A program made the translations under genes and the position numbers. 64,000 nt of DNA from Chitinophagaceae bacterium (GTDB taxonomy: Bacteria; Bacteroidota; Bacteroidia; Chitinophagales; Chitinophagaceae): positions 31,240-95,239 of the forward strand of contig JAIXOJ010000170.1 of NCBI GenBank assembly GCA_027486835.1, read 5' to 3'. The first letter of the stretch is position 1. Every line of letters begins with the position of its first letter. Positions 26,750 to 35,153 of the stretch are shown piece after piece. The notes beneath the pieces were generated by a model, which saw nothing but the letters and a program-made list of their open reading frames with translations, was not told where the DNA came from and ran no database searches.

Positions 26750-27748
26750 ATGAAATTATTGACCATTGAAGAAATTAATATAGCCCTTAAAGGCGAACTA
26801 GTTGGTAACGACCAATTAACCATAACAGGACCTGAGCAATTAGAACTAGCCACCAACCAACAAATTACGTTTGTTGGCAGCAAGAAATACATCAAACTAT
26901 GGGAACAATCTAAGGCAAGTGCAGCTATTGTAAATGCAGATTTTGCCATAGAACCAGGAGAAGGCAGGGCTTTGATAAAGGTGAAAAATGCCGATTTAGC
27001 TATGTCGCAATTACTTGATTTGTTTGTGGAAGAAGCCCCCGTGTTTGAAAATGACATACACCCAACAGCAGTTTTGCATCCAGAAGCAGTTATTGGCAAG
27101 GGGGTGCGCATTGGGGCACATGTATATATCGGTAAACAAGTAGTACTTGGCGATGGGGTAACCATCTATCCCAATGTGACCATTCTCGATTTTACCACCA
27201 TTGGACCCATGACCACTATTTGGTCTGGTGCGGTCATCCGCGAGCGTTGTGTGGTGGGTGCTTACTGCATTATTCACCCTAATGTGAGCATTGGTGCAGA
27301 TGGTTTTGGTTTCCGCCCAAGCCCAGACGGTAAGGGATTGATAAAGATTACCCATATTGGCAATGTGGTAATTGGTAATGGGGTAGAAATTGGGGCAAAC
27401 AGTTGTGTTGACCGTGGTAAATTCAGCTCCACCGTTATTGGCGATGGCAGTAAAATAGATAATCTGGTGCAGATAGGCCATAACAGCCGAATGGGGCGTT
27501 GTTGCATCATGGCGGGCAGCAGTGGCTTGGCCGGTTCGGTAACCTTGGGCGATGGCGTTATTGTAGGCGGCGGTGCCTGCATTTCCGACCATGTTACGCT
27601 GGGCAATGGGGTATTAGTTGGAGGCCAATCAGGTGTGATTAACGATGTGGCAGCGGGCAAAAAAGTATTGGGCTACCCCGCCCTTGAAGCAAAAGAAATG
27701 CTGAAACAATGGGTCATGCTCCGCAAAATGGTGAAGGAGGCGAAGTAA
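26750..27748 (+). CDS. lpxD: UDP-3-O-(3-hydroxyacyl)glucosamine N-acyltransferase LpxD
   Basis: 332-residue acyltransferase for the third step of lipid A synthesis in the cytoplasm. N-terminal uridine-binding domain (residues about 1-100, with ITFVGSKKYIKLW) is followed by a left-handed beta-helix of hexapeptide repeats (VIGKGVRIGAHVYIGKQV onward) and a C-terminal helix. IGHNSRMG near residue 244 holds the catalytic His. Length matches the family (about 340). Other lpx genes are not adjacent; many Bacteroidetes carry a second LpxD-like gene elsewhere. Confidence 0.93.
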   Translation: MKLLTIEEINIALKGELVGNDQLTITGPEQLELATNQQITFVGSKKYIKLWEQSKASAAIVNADFAIEPGEGRALIKVKNADLAMSQLLDLFVEEAPVFENDIHPTAVLHPEAVIGKGVRIGAHVYIGKQVVLGDGVTIYPNVTILDFTTIGPMTTIWSGAVIRERCVVGAYCIIHPNVSIGADGFGFRPSPDGKGLIKITHIGNVVIGNGVEIGANSCVDRGKFSSTVIGDGSKIDNLVQIGHNSRMGRCCIMAGSSGLAGSVTLGDGVIVGGGACISDHVTLGNGVLVGGQSGVINDVAAGKKVLGYPALEAKEMLKQWVMLRKMVKEAK

Positions 27749-27869
27749 TTGGGATGGTGATAAGGAAAATGGTAGAGAAGTAGGAATAAAATTACTACCG
27801 TTCAATCGAACAACTATTGTTGATTTTCTTATGGTAACTGCCATTTTCCTACCTGTTGTTTGTCTAAAA

Positions 27870-28103
27870 TTATTTTGCAAAATCTCTGAGTATTCCATTT
27901 ATGGAAAGGTCTTCATCCAATAAAGGCCAATGTATTCCATAACCTGAAGGGGATATTTTATACATACCCCTTTCTATTTCAGTTGCAGATTTAAGTTTAC
28001 TAGACAATTTATCTAATGGAATTATTCGTTCATTCCCATCTATGTTGAGAATAATTAAATCTTGATTGAAACGAATGGTCTCTATTTTATGTGTGGCTAT
28101 CAT
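27870..28103 (-). CDS. DUF2442 domain-containing protein
   Basis: 77 residues. The C-terminal half, SPSGYGIHWPLLDEDLSINGIL, is the DUF2442 signature. Members often follow a DUF4160 gene in small two-gene units suspected to act as toxin-antitoxin or regulatory pairs; no DUF4160 partner is found in the 219 bases upstream, so this copy is an orphan. It marks the start of the accessory region on the minus strand. Confidence 0.78.
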   Translation of the reverse strand: MIATHKIETIRFNQDLIILNIDGNERIIPLDKLSSKLKSATEIERGMYKISPSGYGIHWPLLDEDLSINGILRDFAK

Positions 28104-28266
28104 ATTTACTTTTTAAAAAAATTATTCCAAGAATCTATTTTTATTTATAAGCAAGATTTAATTGTCTAATCTGAATGAGGAGAACTTGGTTTTGGAATTT
28201 TGGATTTTCTGTTCAGGCAACAAGCCCACATAAAATGTCGCACAGGGGGAAATAGGTTTCTCTCAG

Positions 28267-28309
28267 TTAGGTTTTAATTGCGTTTCATTTGGAAGCAATG
28301 AAAACCTAA
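28267..28309. other. Strong hairpin downstream of the 295-residue gene
   Basis: Fifteen-base arms TTAGGTTTTAATTGC and GCAATGAAAACCTAA with one mismatch and a 13-base loop. It lies 14 bases past the stop at 28323. GTTAGGT at its left edge fits the GTTRRRY core of attC sites, so it could be a shortened cassette end or simply a terminator without a clear U-tract. Confidence 0.5.
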
Positions 28310-28322
28310 ATATTGAATACAG

Positions 28323-29210
28323 TTAATTGTCTTTCATCGCATTTGTTATTGAGTCTGCTGTAATTCTTTTCAAATGCTCCTTAAAATTCAAATTTGATTT
28401 TACGCTGTTAAATACTTTTTCAATCGAAGCCGCTTTGTGTGGATGTATTATGATTGTATCTGTTACAGTGTAGGGTTCAAAATAACTACTGAATATAGAA
28501 TTAAATTCTTCTTTTGTGAGAAGTACCATTTCCTCAACTGTCGTGAAGAGTTTTCTATATTTTCTACCCAATAAATAGTAGTCAGTTTTAGGTAAAATAT
28601 TGGGTATATGTTCAGTCCACATTGAAAGTGTTACTACCTTATTTGTTACAATCTCCTTGAAGAAGAAATTTTTTGATACAAAATACTCTCCCCCAACCTC
28701 ATTTTGGATTTGCTGTCGTTTGTAATTATACTCCCAAACATTATTTGACTTGTCTATCGGGTAAAAGAGAGATTGTTTATCAAAATGCTCTATTGAAGCC
28801 CAAATGTTTGTTTTGTTCCAGTTTTCAAATAAATATTTACTAGTTGGCTTACTTGGTGCGTCATCACCGCCTTGAGGGTTTAGGACAAATAAATCAAGGT
28901 CATTGATGAATTTCTCAACAAAATCGAATGCCTCTTTTCCAAAAAAAGAAGGGCGCATAAAATTCAAACTAAAGACAATGTTAGTATTTACAAAGTCTAA
29001 AAAGCTGTCTGGTAATTCTTCTTTTTCATCCTCTTCGTCTGGCTCGTCGTTTATTTCAAATGAGTAATAAACTTCTGTATCCTCATTTACAAAAAACCAT
29101 TGGCTGCCATTCTCATTTATGGTTGTCAAATTATTTGAGAGATATTCTCCAATTTGATTAGTTGTAAGATTACTGTCTTTGCGTTTGTAAAAAAATAAAT
29201 CGTAGCTCAT
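28323..29210 (-). CDS. Hypothetical protein, accessory region
   Basis: 295 residues beginning MSYDLFFYKRKDSNLTTNQI, an opening I associate with uncharacterised proteins of bacterial accessory islands, without an assigned function. No signal peptide or transmembrane segment; acidic stretch EPDEEDEKEELPD near residue 58 and many aromatic residues. Soluble cytoplasmic protein, possibly of the immunity-protein kind, but this is a guess. AT-richer than the flanking core genes. Forms one gene-plus-palindrome unit of the cassette-like cluster. Confidence 0.7.
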   Translation of the reverse strand: MSYDLFFYKRKDSNLTTNQIGEYLSNNLTTINENGSQWFFVNEDTEVYYSFEINDEPDEEDEKEELPDSFLDFVNTNIVFSLNFMRPSFFGKEAFDFVEKFINDLDLFVLNPQGGDDAPSKPTSKYLFENWNKTNIWASIEHFDKQSLFYPIDKSNNVWEYNYKRQQIQNEVGGEYFVSKNFFFKEIVTNKVVTLSMWTEHIPNILPKTDYYLLGRKYRKLFTTVEEMVLLTKEEFNSIFSSYFEPYTVTDTIIIHPHKAASIEKVFNSVKSNLNFKEHLKRITADSITNAMKDN

Positions 29211-29235
29211 TAATTGAAGGGTGTCAGTTATTTAA

Positions 29236-29345
29236 ATTCAACGAAAAAAGGCTTGGTGTTGTTGGCAAATTTGTTTTCCATTTGACACTAACCAAATCCC
29301 AGTATTTACAATATTGCGGAAGTTTTATTCATAAGCCAAATATAA
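29236..29345 (-). other. attC-like site A (cassette boundary)
   Basis: Plus-strand ATTCAAC at 29236-29242 is a full RYYYAAC match, that is GTTGAAT (GTTRRRY) on the gene-bearing strand, followed by G and AAAAAAGGCTTGG; the far end reads ATAAGCCAAAT. The inner arms can pair (GGCTT with AAGCC). About 35 bases at the far end are nearly identical to site B (TTTTATTCATAAGCCAAAT). It lies between the stop of one unknown gene and the start of the next. Confidence 0.5.
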
Positions 29346-29457
29346 GTATTGAACCAGAAAGCAATCAGCTGGGAATCGGAAATACCTTTATTTGTTCAGA
29401 CAAAATGTACTTAGGAATTTGTTGCGCACATGAAAGCTACATTGGCTGTTGCTTTAT

Positions 29458-30144
29458 CTATTCTGCAAGTGAAATAATGTAATAAGTTGTTAAACCAAGG
29501 TCTGAATGCAAAAAGCGAAATACTTCTACTTTATTCTGTCCTGCTTTTGAATTAATTTTTTTCTCTACAATTTCAATTTTCTTTCCAGTTTGGTCGTAAT
29601 TGGTAATTCTAATTTTATGTTTAAAGTCTTTTTTGTAGTCAATAAATATTCCTAGGTCGATTGTTTTAGAATTATATTTTTCTTCTCCTCTACCAAGTTC
29701 AAGTCCGCTGTTCTCAAGTGATTTGTCAACATAAATGTTTTTACTGCAAAGTGTTGAGTCTAGGTTTGATGCTATAGTCTTTGTTACTTTTCCTAAAATA
29801 GATGCCGATTTACTTGCAAGATTTCTAATTGCTTCATCGTCCAATGTTTTAGATAGACCATTGGAAAGCCCTGAAGTTGTCGATCCAACAGTTTTACCCA
29901 CTAATTCTGCCCCTTCTCTGGCGTCGTTTTGAAACTCTTTGCTTTTCACATATTCAATTCCTTTTTTGGCATAATTCATTGCTGAATAAATGCAGCCAAG
30001 TATTCCAACGCAAACCAAAATCGCAGAAATAACTAGTAAGTTTTTATTTTTCTTAAATAACCCAAAAATTAGTATTCCAATAGCAACTAAAACAATTAGT
30101 CCGAAGACTACCATTAAAATTAGGTATAAAATCATAAGTTTCAA
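29458..30144 (-). CDS. Hypothetical membrane protein, accessory region
   Basis: 228 residues. Two N-terminal transmembrane helices (LYLILMVVFGLIVLVAIGIL and LLVISAILVCVGILGCIYS), then a polar domain with a Ser/Gly/Thr-rich stretch near residues 80-100 and a beta-rich end. Family not recognised. The topology suggests the C-terminal domain is outside or in the cytoplasm behind a hairpin anchor. One gene per cassette-like unit, between sites A and B. Confidence 0.65.
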   Translation of the reverse strand: MKLMILYLILMVVFGLIVLVAIGILIFGLFKKNKNLLVISAILVCVGILGCIYSAMNYAKKGIEYVKSKEFQNDAREGAELVGKTVGSTTSGLSNGLSKTLDDEAIRNLASKSASILGKVTKTIASNLDSTLCSKNIYVDKSLENSGLELGRGEEKYNSKTIDLGIFIDYKKDFKHKIRITNYDQTGKKIEIVEKKINSKAGQNKVEVFRFLHSDLGLTTYYIISLAE

Positions 30145-30170
30145 TTTATGTAGTTATCAAAAGTAGCAGC

Positions 30171-30270
30171 TAACGAAAAAATGGCTTGGCATTTCTTGAG
30201 CTAAAGATCAAAGACCAATAATTGCAATATAGCTGATGTTTTATTCATAAGCCAAATTTAATCGAAAGAT
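30171..30270 (-). other. attC-like site B (cassette boundary)
   Basis: AGCTAAC at 30168-30174 (GTTAGCT on the minus strand; six of seven to GTTRRRY), then G and AAAAAATGGCTTGGC, with far end ATAAGCCAAATTT. Arms TGGCTT and AAGCCA-type can pair. Same layout and a shared block with site A. Confidence 0.5.
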
Positions 30271-30357
30271 CCAAACTAAAGTACAAAAAGAACAAATGTT
30301 GTGGCTGTATTCGTCAAGCCTCAATAATGCCAAATCAAATTCTGGTGGCTGTTGTTG

Positions 30358-30987
30358 TCATTTTTCGCTAGTCAAACTTTTTATAATTCCATACTCAATT
30401 CCAACTGTCTTGAAAAAGTCCTTAAGCATTGCCATTTTCTCTTCACACATTTGGCCTAATGAGATTTTGTTAGAGTTTTCTTTTATCTTATTACATTCAA
30501 AACAGATTTCGATATACTCAAAAACTTTTCCATTCTTGTCTAAAAATAATATTGCATTTCTTGGAAAATAACACAATGAAATGCTACCAATATGAATAGT
30601 TCCACTAAAGCCATAATTATAAAGAATGTCAGTTAATTTGTCTACCTGTGAGAATGTAATTGATTTCAGTTCTGTCAATTTTGAATAGCATACAGTGTCA
30701 TTTAAACGTGGCAAACTGTCTAAGTCTTTCATATCTTGAAATTGAGACGTGTCAGCCCCAGCTTTAAATGAAACAAGTTGTATTTGTGCTGCAAGATTGA
30801 AAGGATATCTTTTAAGTCTTTCTGTAAACGGCTTGTTTGTTTTTTTTACGCAATGATGGTTTTTCTCCTCCATTTCCAACTCTTTTTTTGTTGGTGGTTG
30901 TGGTGGATTTTTTGCCAGATTATTTTTCTGACCAAGAACAAGATGTGTCAAAAAAAGAAACACAATGAAAATAATTTGTCTTGCCAT
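30358..30987 (-). CDS. Hypothetical secreted protein, accessory region
   Basis: 209 residues with a clear signal peptide (IIFIVFLFLTHLVLGQ) and an unrecognised mature domain carrying several Cys residues (CYFPRNA, CFECNK). Exported, function unknown. It occupies its own unit between attC-like sites B and C. Very AT-rich coding sequence compared with hisS or recA nearby. Confidence 0.65.
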   Translation of the reverse strand: MARQIIFIVFLFLTHLVLGQKNNLAKNPPQPPTKKELEMEEKNHHCVKKTNKPFTERLKRYPFNLAAQIQLVSFKAGADTSQFQDMKDLDSLPRLNDTVCYSKLTELKSITFSQVDKLTDILYNYGFSGTIHIGSISLCYFPRNAILFLDKNGKVFEYIEICFECNKIKENSNKISLGQMCEEKMAMLKDFFKTVGIEYGIIKSLTSEK

Positions 30988-31018
30988 AAAGTTTGTAGAG
31001 TTTTAGATTTACAATAGC

Positions 31019-31153
31019 CCCCAACGTTTTGGCGCTTGGCGAAGAAGCGGATTTCGAAGCACAAAACTCTCAACCCAAAACAAAAGTTGATACGAGGTAA
31101 AATGTTCAATTAATCATTGAACCCGCTTTTTGCCAAGCGCCAATTATAGCCAG
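31019..31153 (-). other. attC-like site C (strongest cassette boundary)
   Basis: CCCCAAC at 31019-31025 (GTTGGGG on the minus strand, six of seven to GTTRRRY) followed by G and a 12-base arm TTGGCGCTTGGC near 31029-31040; the matching arm GCCAAGCGCCAA is near 31131-31142, and inner GAAGAAGCGG / CCGCTTTTT also pair. The far end is TTATAG. Length and nested arms separated by small mismatches resemble integron attC sites. Confidence 0.6.
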
Positions 31154-31170
31154 TTTTTCTTTTTGTAGAT

Positions 31171-31491
31171 TCAGTTCTCATAAATACTTGGGTTTAAGAC
31201 TTTCTCTAGGTCGCCAGTTTTGAGCAAATCTTGTATGGTTTGTTCAATACATTCTCTCGTTAATTCTTTTACAAACAAGTCAGGTGGTTTCTGATATATT
31301 CCGTTTAGATTTTGTCCAGTAAGTTTATTTTCATTTATGGATGTTTCTAAATATTTGTACGTCCAAATATTTATGCCATAATGTCGTCCGTCTTCTAAGT
31401 CAACGTTAATATTGCAAAAATCGTTTTCAATGTCCCAGCTTTTAGGATCAACTTCTTCAAATTCTAACCACAATTTAAATTTCTGTTCCAT
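31171..31491 (-). CDS. Hypothetical small protein, accessory region
   Basis: 106 residues, soluble, acidic, starting MEQKFKLWLEFEEVDPKSW and rich in aromatic and acidic residues. The look (short, one domain, Trp/Glu-rich) recalls immunity proteins of contact-dependent toxin systems, but I recognise no family. Its start overlaps the end of the zinc-ribbon gene by 17 bases, so the two were probably translated as a coupled pair within one cassette. Confidence 0.6.
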   Translation of the reverse strand: MEQKFKLWLEFEEVDPKSWDIENDFCNINVDLEDGRHYGINIWTYKYLETSINENKLTGQNLNGIYQKPPDLFVKELTRECIEQTIQDLLKTGDLEKVLNPSIYEN

Positions 31492-31777
31492 TATCCGTTT
31501 CCCAGTTAAAATTTAATGCTCCACATTTTGGGCAATTTATATACTCTTCGTTAAGTTCGTCAAACTTGCATTGATTGCATTGTCCGTAAATTCTGTTTAT
31601 GTGAGTTACAATATATTTTGCGTCCCTGTGGCTAAGTTTGAAATTGTTAATGATGTATTTTGTCGAATGAAGAGGTGATTGAACTGTCAACTCAACTTAC
31701 TTACTTTTTTCTGAAATGGCAAAATCAGGAATCTCAACTCCTTCTTTCGGTAAACAGTTTTTACATTTTACTATCAT
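31475..31777 (-). pseudogene. Zinc-ribbon protein gene interrupted by an in-frame stop
   Basis: The ATG at 31775-31777 opens MIVKCKNCLPKEGVEIPDF and after 26 codons meets TAA at 31697-31699; the same frame continues as VELTVQSPLHSTKYII to 31475. Joined, the 100-codon product has an N-terminal CKNC and a C-terminal CNQC ... CPKCGALNFNW zinc ribbon, which together look like one intact small protein. A single change (for example TTA to TAA) would explain the break. Alternatively a 71-residue product could start at TTG 31688-31690, keeping only the C-terminal ribbon. The region should be checked for sequencing error. Confidence 0.6.
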
Positions 31778-31812
31778 TTTAGTGTCATTCTAAAATTACC
31801 TACAACTAATAA

Positions 31813-31837
31813 ATATACGCAACTAAATTGCGTATAT
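31813..31837. promoter_or_regulatory. Perfect inverted repeat upstream of the zinc-ribbon gene
   Basis: Ten-base perfect arms ATATACGCAA and TTGCGTATAT with a five-base spacer, 36 bases upstream of the ATG at 31777. The position suits an operator for the minus-strand unit; a different role cannot be excluded. Confidence 0.45.
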
Positions 31838-32068
31838 CGAACCAAAAGTAGGTGCATTCGTACATTTTTTAAAAATATCTACGCATATCAAATGATAATC
31901 TTAGTTTGGAGGCTAGGGTTATCATTTACTTTAATTTAACTGCGGGTAATTTAGAAAACCCAATTTTCAGTTCAGACGACTTCGTCTTAGAAGCATTTTG
32001 CCCAGCGAAATGATCATCACAAAATGAGTAGCAAATCTTAGCGACAACTCTATTTAATTTACGAAACA

Positions 32069-32235
32069 GGGTTGTTCCTAAGAAAAATAGGGTTGTTTCT
32101 TTGAAAAACAAAGATGTTTCTTTGAAGAACAAAGATGTTTCCTTGAGAAACAAAGATGTTTCCTTGAGAAACAAAGATGTTTCTTTGAAAAACAGGGTTG
32201 TTCCAAAGAAAACAGGGTTGTTTTGAAAAAAAAAC
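32069..32235. repeat. 21-bp tandem repeat array, eight units
   Basis: Units start at 32069, 32090, 32111, 32132, 32153, 32174, 32195 and 32215, nearly all 21 bases, core GATGTTTCTTTGAAGAACA or a GGGTTGTTCC variant at the two ends. The core is close to palindromic (TGTT.TCTT / AAGA.ACA). A minus-strand open frame (31926-32174) reads heptads like FLKETSL through it but looks like a product of the repeat. The remaining DNA of the 31838-32376 gap shows no gene. Confidence 0.88.
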
Positions 32236-32376
32236 TGTTTGTCTCGCTTCTAAATAAGGAAGTAATGATGAAATTGACTACTAAAACTTAGACAGATAAA
32301 AATTTTGAAGACGCTGGTATTTGGTAAGATTACATGCTGTCGCCCAGTTGATCGAAACAGATTAAAATAATCAAAT

Positions 32377-33063
32377 CTATTCACTTTGTATTACGGTTTT
32401 AGTGTTTCGTTTGATTACCAATCGGAAAGACCAATAAACCAAATTGAGAAAAGTAAACATTGCAAATGTGACTCCCCATGTTTTGGGATGAATAAACGGA
32501 TGAATAAATCTATCACTTATGTCATATACTAGTTCAAATGGTTTCGAAAGAATATCCCAACTATTCCATCGTAAATATCTCCCTAAATAAATTCCAAAAC
32601 TTCCTAGAAAAAGTAATATAATCGAAATTAGTCTAACCCAATTAGAATGAACTTTGCCCGCAAATAAATTTTCTATATCCCACAAACTTAAAAAACCGAA
32701 TAATAGCCCTGTCCAAGCAAAGCATAAAATCATTACTAAATCAAACCAAATCGGAACCGCAGTTTCAATACGTAAATGAAATAAATCCGTTAGAATGTAG
32801 GGAGCATTTGGAAAAAATAATAACCACACTAATAATAGAACTCCATAAGTAATTTTCTTGGTTTTTAAGGTTGGGTTTGTTATTACAATATTAGTAAGTA
32901 ACCAAGGAATAAATGCTAAAAACAAATTCCAGTTTAAAAATAAAAACAAGAAGCTTTTACTATACAGAACTCGAACAACAGAGATACCAAAACAACCAAA
33001 ACTTAGCATTGCCATAAACAATGCTTCTTCTATTCTTCCTTTTGCCACAATTAATTTAAACAT
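32377..33063 (-). CDS. DUF1361 domain-containing membrane protein
   Basis: 228-residue inner-membrane protein with about six hydrophobic segments. The DUF1361 signature is visible: NWNLFLAFIPWLL, WLLFFPNAPYILTDLFHL, and IYLGRYLRWNSWDI. Function unknown. Its start overlaps the end of the upstream dgkA by eight bases, so the two genes are translationally linked. Confidence 0.85.
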   Translation of the reverse strand: MFKLIVAKGRIEEALFMAMLSFGCFGISVVRVLYSKSFLFLFLNWNLFLAFIPWLLTNIVITNPTLKTKKITYGVLLLVWLLFFPNAPYILTDLFHLRIETAVPIWFDLVMILCFAWTGLLFGFLSLWDIENLFAGKVHSNWVRLISIILLFLGSFGIYLGRYLRWNSWDILSKPFELVYDISDRFIHPFIHPKTWGVTFAMFTFLNLVYWSFRLVIKRNTKTVIQSE

Positions 33064-33430
33064 ATGCCAGTACTTTAGGAATAAAAATAATTGCTCCGAT
33101 TAATAAAGCAGCTATTGCTGCAACTAATACAGCAGCAGCTGAAAGGTCTTTTATTTTTTTTATCACTTCATTTCGCTCATTACAAATAAAATTTGCAATA
33201 TATTCTATTGCTGTGTTTACAATTTCTAAACTAATTACGAGTGCAATGGCAAAAATAATTGCTAACCATTCAGTTTTTGCTATGTGGAAGTAAAACCCTA
33301 AGGCAATTACTAAACATGTTGCTACCAAGTGAATTTGGGCATTATGCTCTTCTTTAAATACAATTTTAATTCCGTTAAATGCAAATACAAAGCTTTTAAT
33401 TCTGCTACTAGTTGAAAATTTTCGTTTCAT
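33056..33430 (-). CDS. dgkA: Diacylglycerol/undecaprenol kinase family protein
   Basis: 124-residue integral membrane kinase with three helices. Family residues visible: N-terminal amphipathic KSFVFAFNGIKIVFKEEHNAQIH, LEIVNTAIE with the conserved Glu/Asn of the active site and KDLSAAAVLVAA. In Gram-positive relatives of this short type the substrate is undecaprenol; in Escherichia coli it is diacylglycerol. Overlaps the DUF1361 gene, so both are in one unit. Confidence 0.88.
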   Translation of the reverse strand: MKRKFSTSSRIKSFVFAFNGIKIVFKEEHNAQIHLVATCLVIALGFYFHIAKTEWLAIIFAIALVISLEIVNTAIEYIANFICNERNEVIKKIKDLSAAAVLVAAIAALLIGAIIFIPKVLAYV

Positions 33431-33955
33431 TATGTAAATATAAGATGAGGTGCTTTTACTGTGTAAACTACATGATTTTTTATCTACTCCAATGGGCTAA
33501 ATGGTTGTTTAGTGAATTTTCGTAACAAAGTTATTCCGAAAAATATCAAAGATGTCTTCCAGCGAGCCACACCTTATAATAGCCTCCTTCGTCAATTCAA
33601 AAATATGCGAACGAAATCATGCAAATATCAACTAATCGGAAGGGTAAATTATTTCCAATTCATTACAGATTTACAAGGTATAAAAATATTGTATTACTAA
33701 GTACCTATTACTGCAATTATTTGTAAGAAAGTTGCACATACGGCAACTACATGGGTTGACATGCGAGGGTGTAAAATAACCGATGTCCCCAGACAAGATT
33801 TGAGTCTCTAATCGTTATAGGCAGATGGTTGTTTGTTTAATGAAATACCAAAATTTCTATTTATCCAAAATTTTCAAAATCCCCAAACGGATGATTTGAA
33901 TCCCTTCTATATTTTTGCGCTGGTTATGGTTTTCAACAGAATAATTGAATGATAT
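33431..33955. other. Gap with no supported gene
   Basis: 525 bases. A plus-strand frame 33512-33700 (NFRNKVIPKNIKDVFQRATP) has no start context or family I know; it could be a gene remnant. No hairpin terminator stands out. Confidence 0.25.
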
Positions 33956-34618
33956 ATGGAAGAACAATCACTGCTTTATACAGAGCTTCACCTAGCTATT
34001 CTTGATTTATTAAAGTTTCATGAGGATGTTTTGCAAGAGCTAGACCTGTCTGGCAATAGAGATCCAGAGCATGACGAAAAAATGATCCAGTTCAAAAGAA
34101 TTAGAGCTATTGTAATGGAAAGAGCGCATCAAAACTTCGAATTGGTTGAAGGTGATAAAATTGAAGCAGCCAAGTTACTCGAATCAAGACAGCATGTGGA
34201 CTGCGAAACCTGCAAGCAGGTACAAAAAGTGGAAATAATTGGCGAAGATGTGGATGAAGAAACTGGGTTCAAGCGCGACATTGTTGTATGCACCGTTTGC
34301 GGAGATGAATTTATGCCCATGAAGCCCAACAATTGGGACGATCGCATAAAATGGGGTGAATACGTTTACGAATTGCTACATGAATTTGGTGAAGAACAAC
34401 CAGAAATTTTTGAGCAACTGAAGTTAGATATTGATTTGTCTGACTTAAATGAAAACAAGTCTAAACTATCAGATTCACACAATGCTGTTATAGACAGTAG
34501 AAAAAAGTACATAGAAGCTTTGAAGGCAGCAGAAGAATCGCTAATTCCATTGCACGATGATTTGCTTATGGCAAAACTGTACCTGCTCAACTATAACCAA
34601 AACGAAGCTTCCGCCTAG
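33956..34618 (+). CDS. Conserved hypothetical protein with a zinc-ribbon-like Cys pair
   Basis: 220 residues, soluble, acidic, mostly helical. Two CxxC knuckles (CETC near residue 79 and CTVC near 105) flank a short beta segment and could bind one zinc ion; the rest is predicted coiled helix. No family name recognised. The next gene, a low-molecular-weight phosphatase, begins 76 bases downstream on the same strand. Confidence 0.65.
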   Translation: MEEQSLLYTELHLAILDLLKFHEDVLQELDLSGNRDPEHDEKMIQFKRIRAIVMERAHQNFELVEGDKIEAAKLLESRQHVDCETCKQVQKVEIIGEDVDEETGFKRDIVVCTVCGDEFMPMKPNNWDDRIKWGEYVYELLHEFGEEQPEIFEQLKLDIDLSDLNENKSKLSDSHNAVIDSRKKYIEALKAAEESLIPLHDDLLMAKLYLLNYNQNEASA

Positions 34619-34694
34619 GTTTGCAGCAGTAACAAACTTACGAATGGGAAAAATCAAGTATCGGCTGTTGCACTCCAGCCTATTTTTGCCGATT

Positions 34695-35153
34695 ATGAAA
34701 ATATTAATGATATGCCTTGGTAATATTTGTAGAAGCCCATTGGCAGAAGGGATTTTGCAGTATAAATCAGACAAAGCGGGTTTAAATTGGCAGGTGGATA
34801 GTGCAGGAACAGCCAATTACCATGTGGGGGAAGCGCCCCATCATCTGTCGCAAAAAGTAGCTAAGATGAACGGTATTGATATTGGTAAGCAAGCCTGCCG
34901 ACAATTTAAAAAGACCGACTTTGAAGCATTTGACCGTATTTATGTGATGGACAAAAGCAATTTTCAGGATGTTAAACGCTTGGCGGGCAATTACTTCGAT
35001 GCCAACAAAATCGATTTGATTTTAAACGAATTATACCCTGGCGAAAACAGAGAAGTACCTGACCCTTGGTATGGCGGCATACAAGATTTTAAGGAAGTGT
35101 TTGTTATGCTAGACAAAGCCTGCGAGCGAATTGTGGCAAAATATGGGGTCTAA
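34695..35153 (+). CDS. Low molecular weight protein-tyrosine-phosphatase
   Basis: 152 residues from ATG 34695; the frame opens at 34557 inside the previous gene, but the fold begins MKILMICLGNICRSPLAEG. The P-loop C-x5-R (CLGNICRS) lies near the N-terminus and the general acid Asp is in DPWYGG, with VDSAGTANYHVG typical of the family. Acts on protein phosphotyrosine or arginine, or in capsule-kinase circuits; target unknown. TATTTTTG at 34679-34686 is a possible -7 box just upstream. Confidence 0.92.
   Translation: MKILMICLGNICRSPLAEGILQYKSDKAGLNWQVDSAGTANYHVGEAPHHLSQKVAKMNGIDIGKQACRQFKKTDFEAFDRIYVMDKSNFQDVKRLAGNYFDANKIDLILNELYPGENREVPDPWYGGIQDFKEVFVMLDKACERIVAKYGV

Noticed and set aside
31926..32174. 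82-codon minus-strand ORF with heptads such as FLKETSL
   Set aside because: The heptads come straight from the 21-bp DNA repeat; the C-terminal part matches nothing I know. Treated as repeat by-product.
33512..33700. 62-codon plus-strand ORF between dgkA and the 220-residue gene
   Set aside because: No promoter, family or neighbour support; basic composition like random AT-rich DNA. Mentioned only as a possible remnant.
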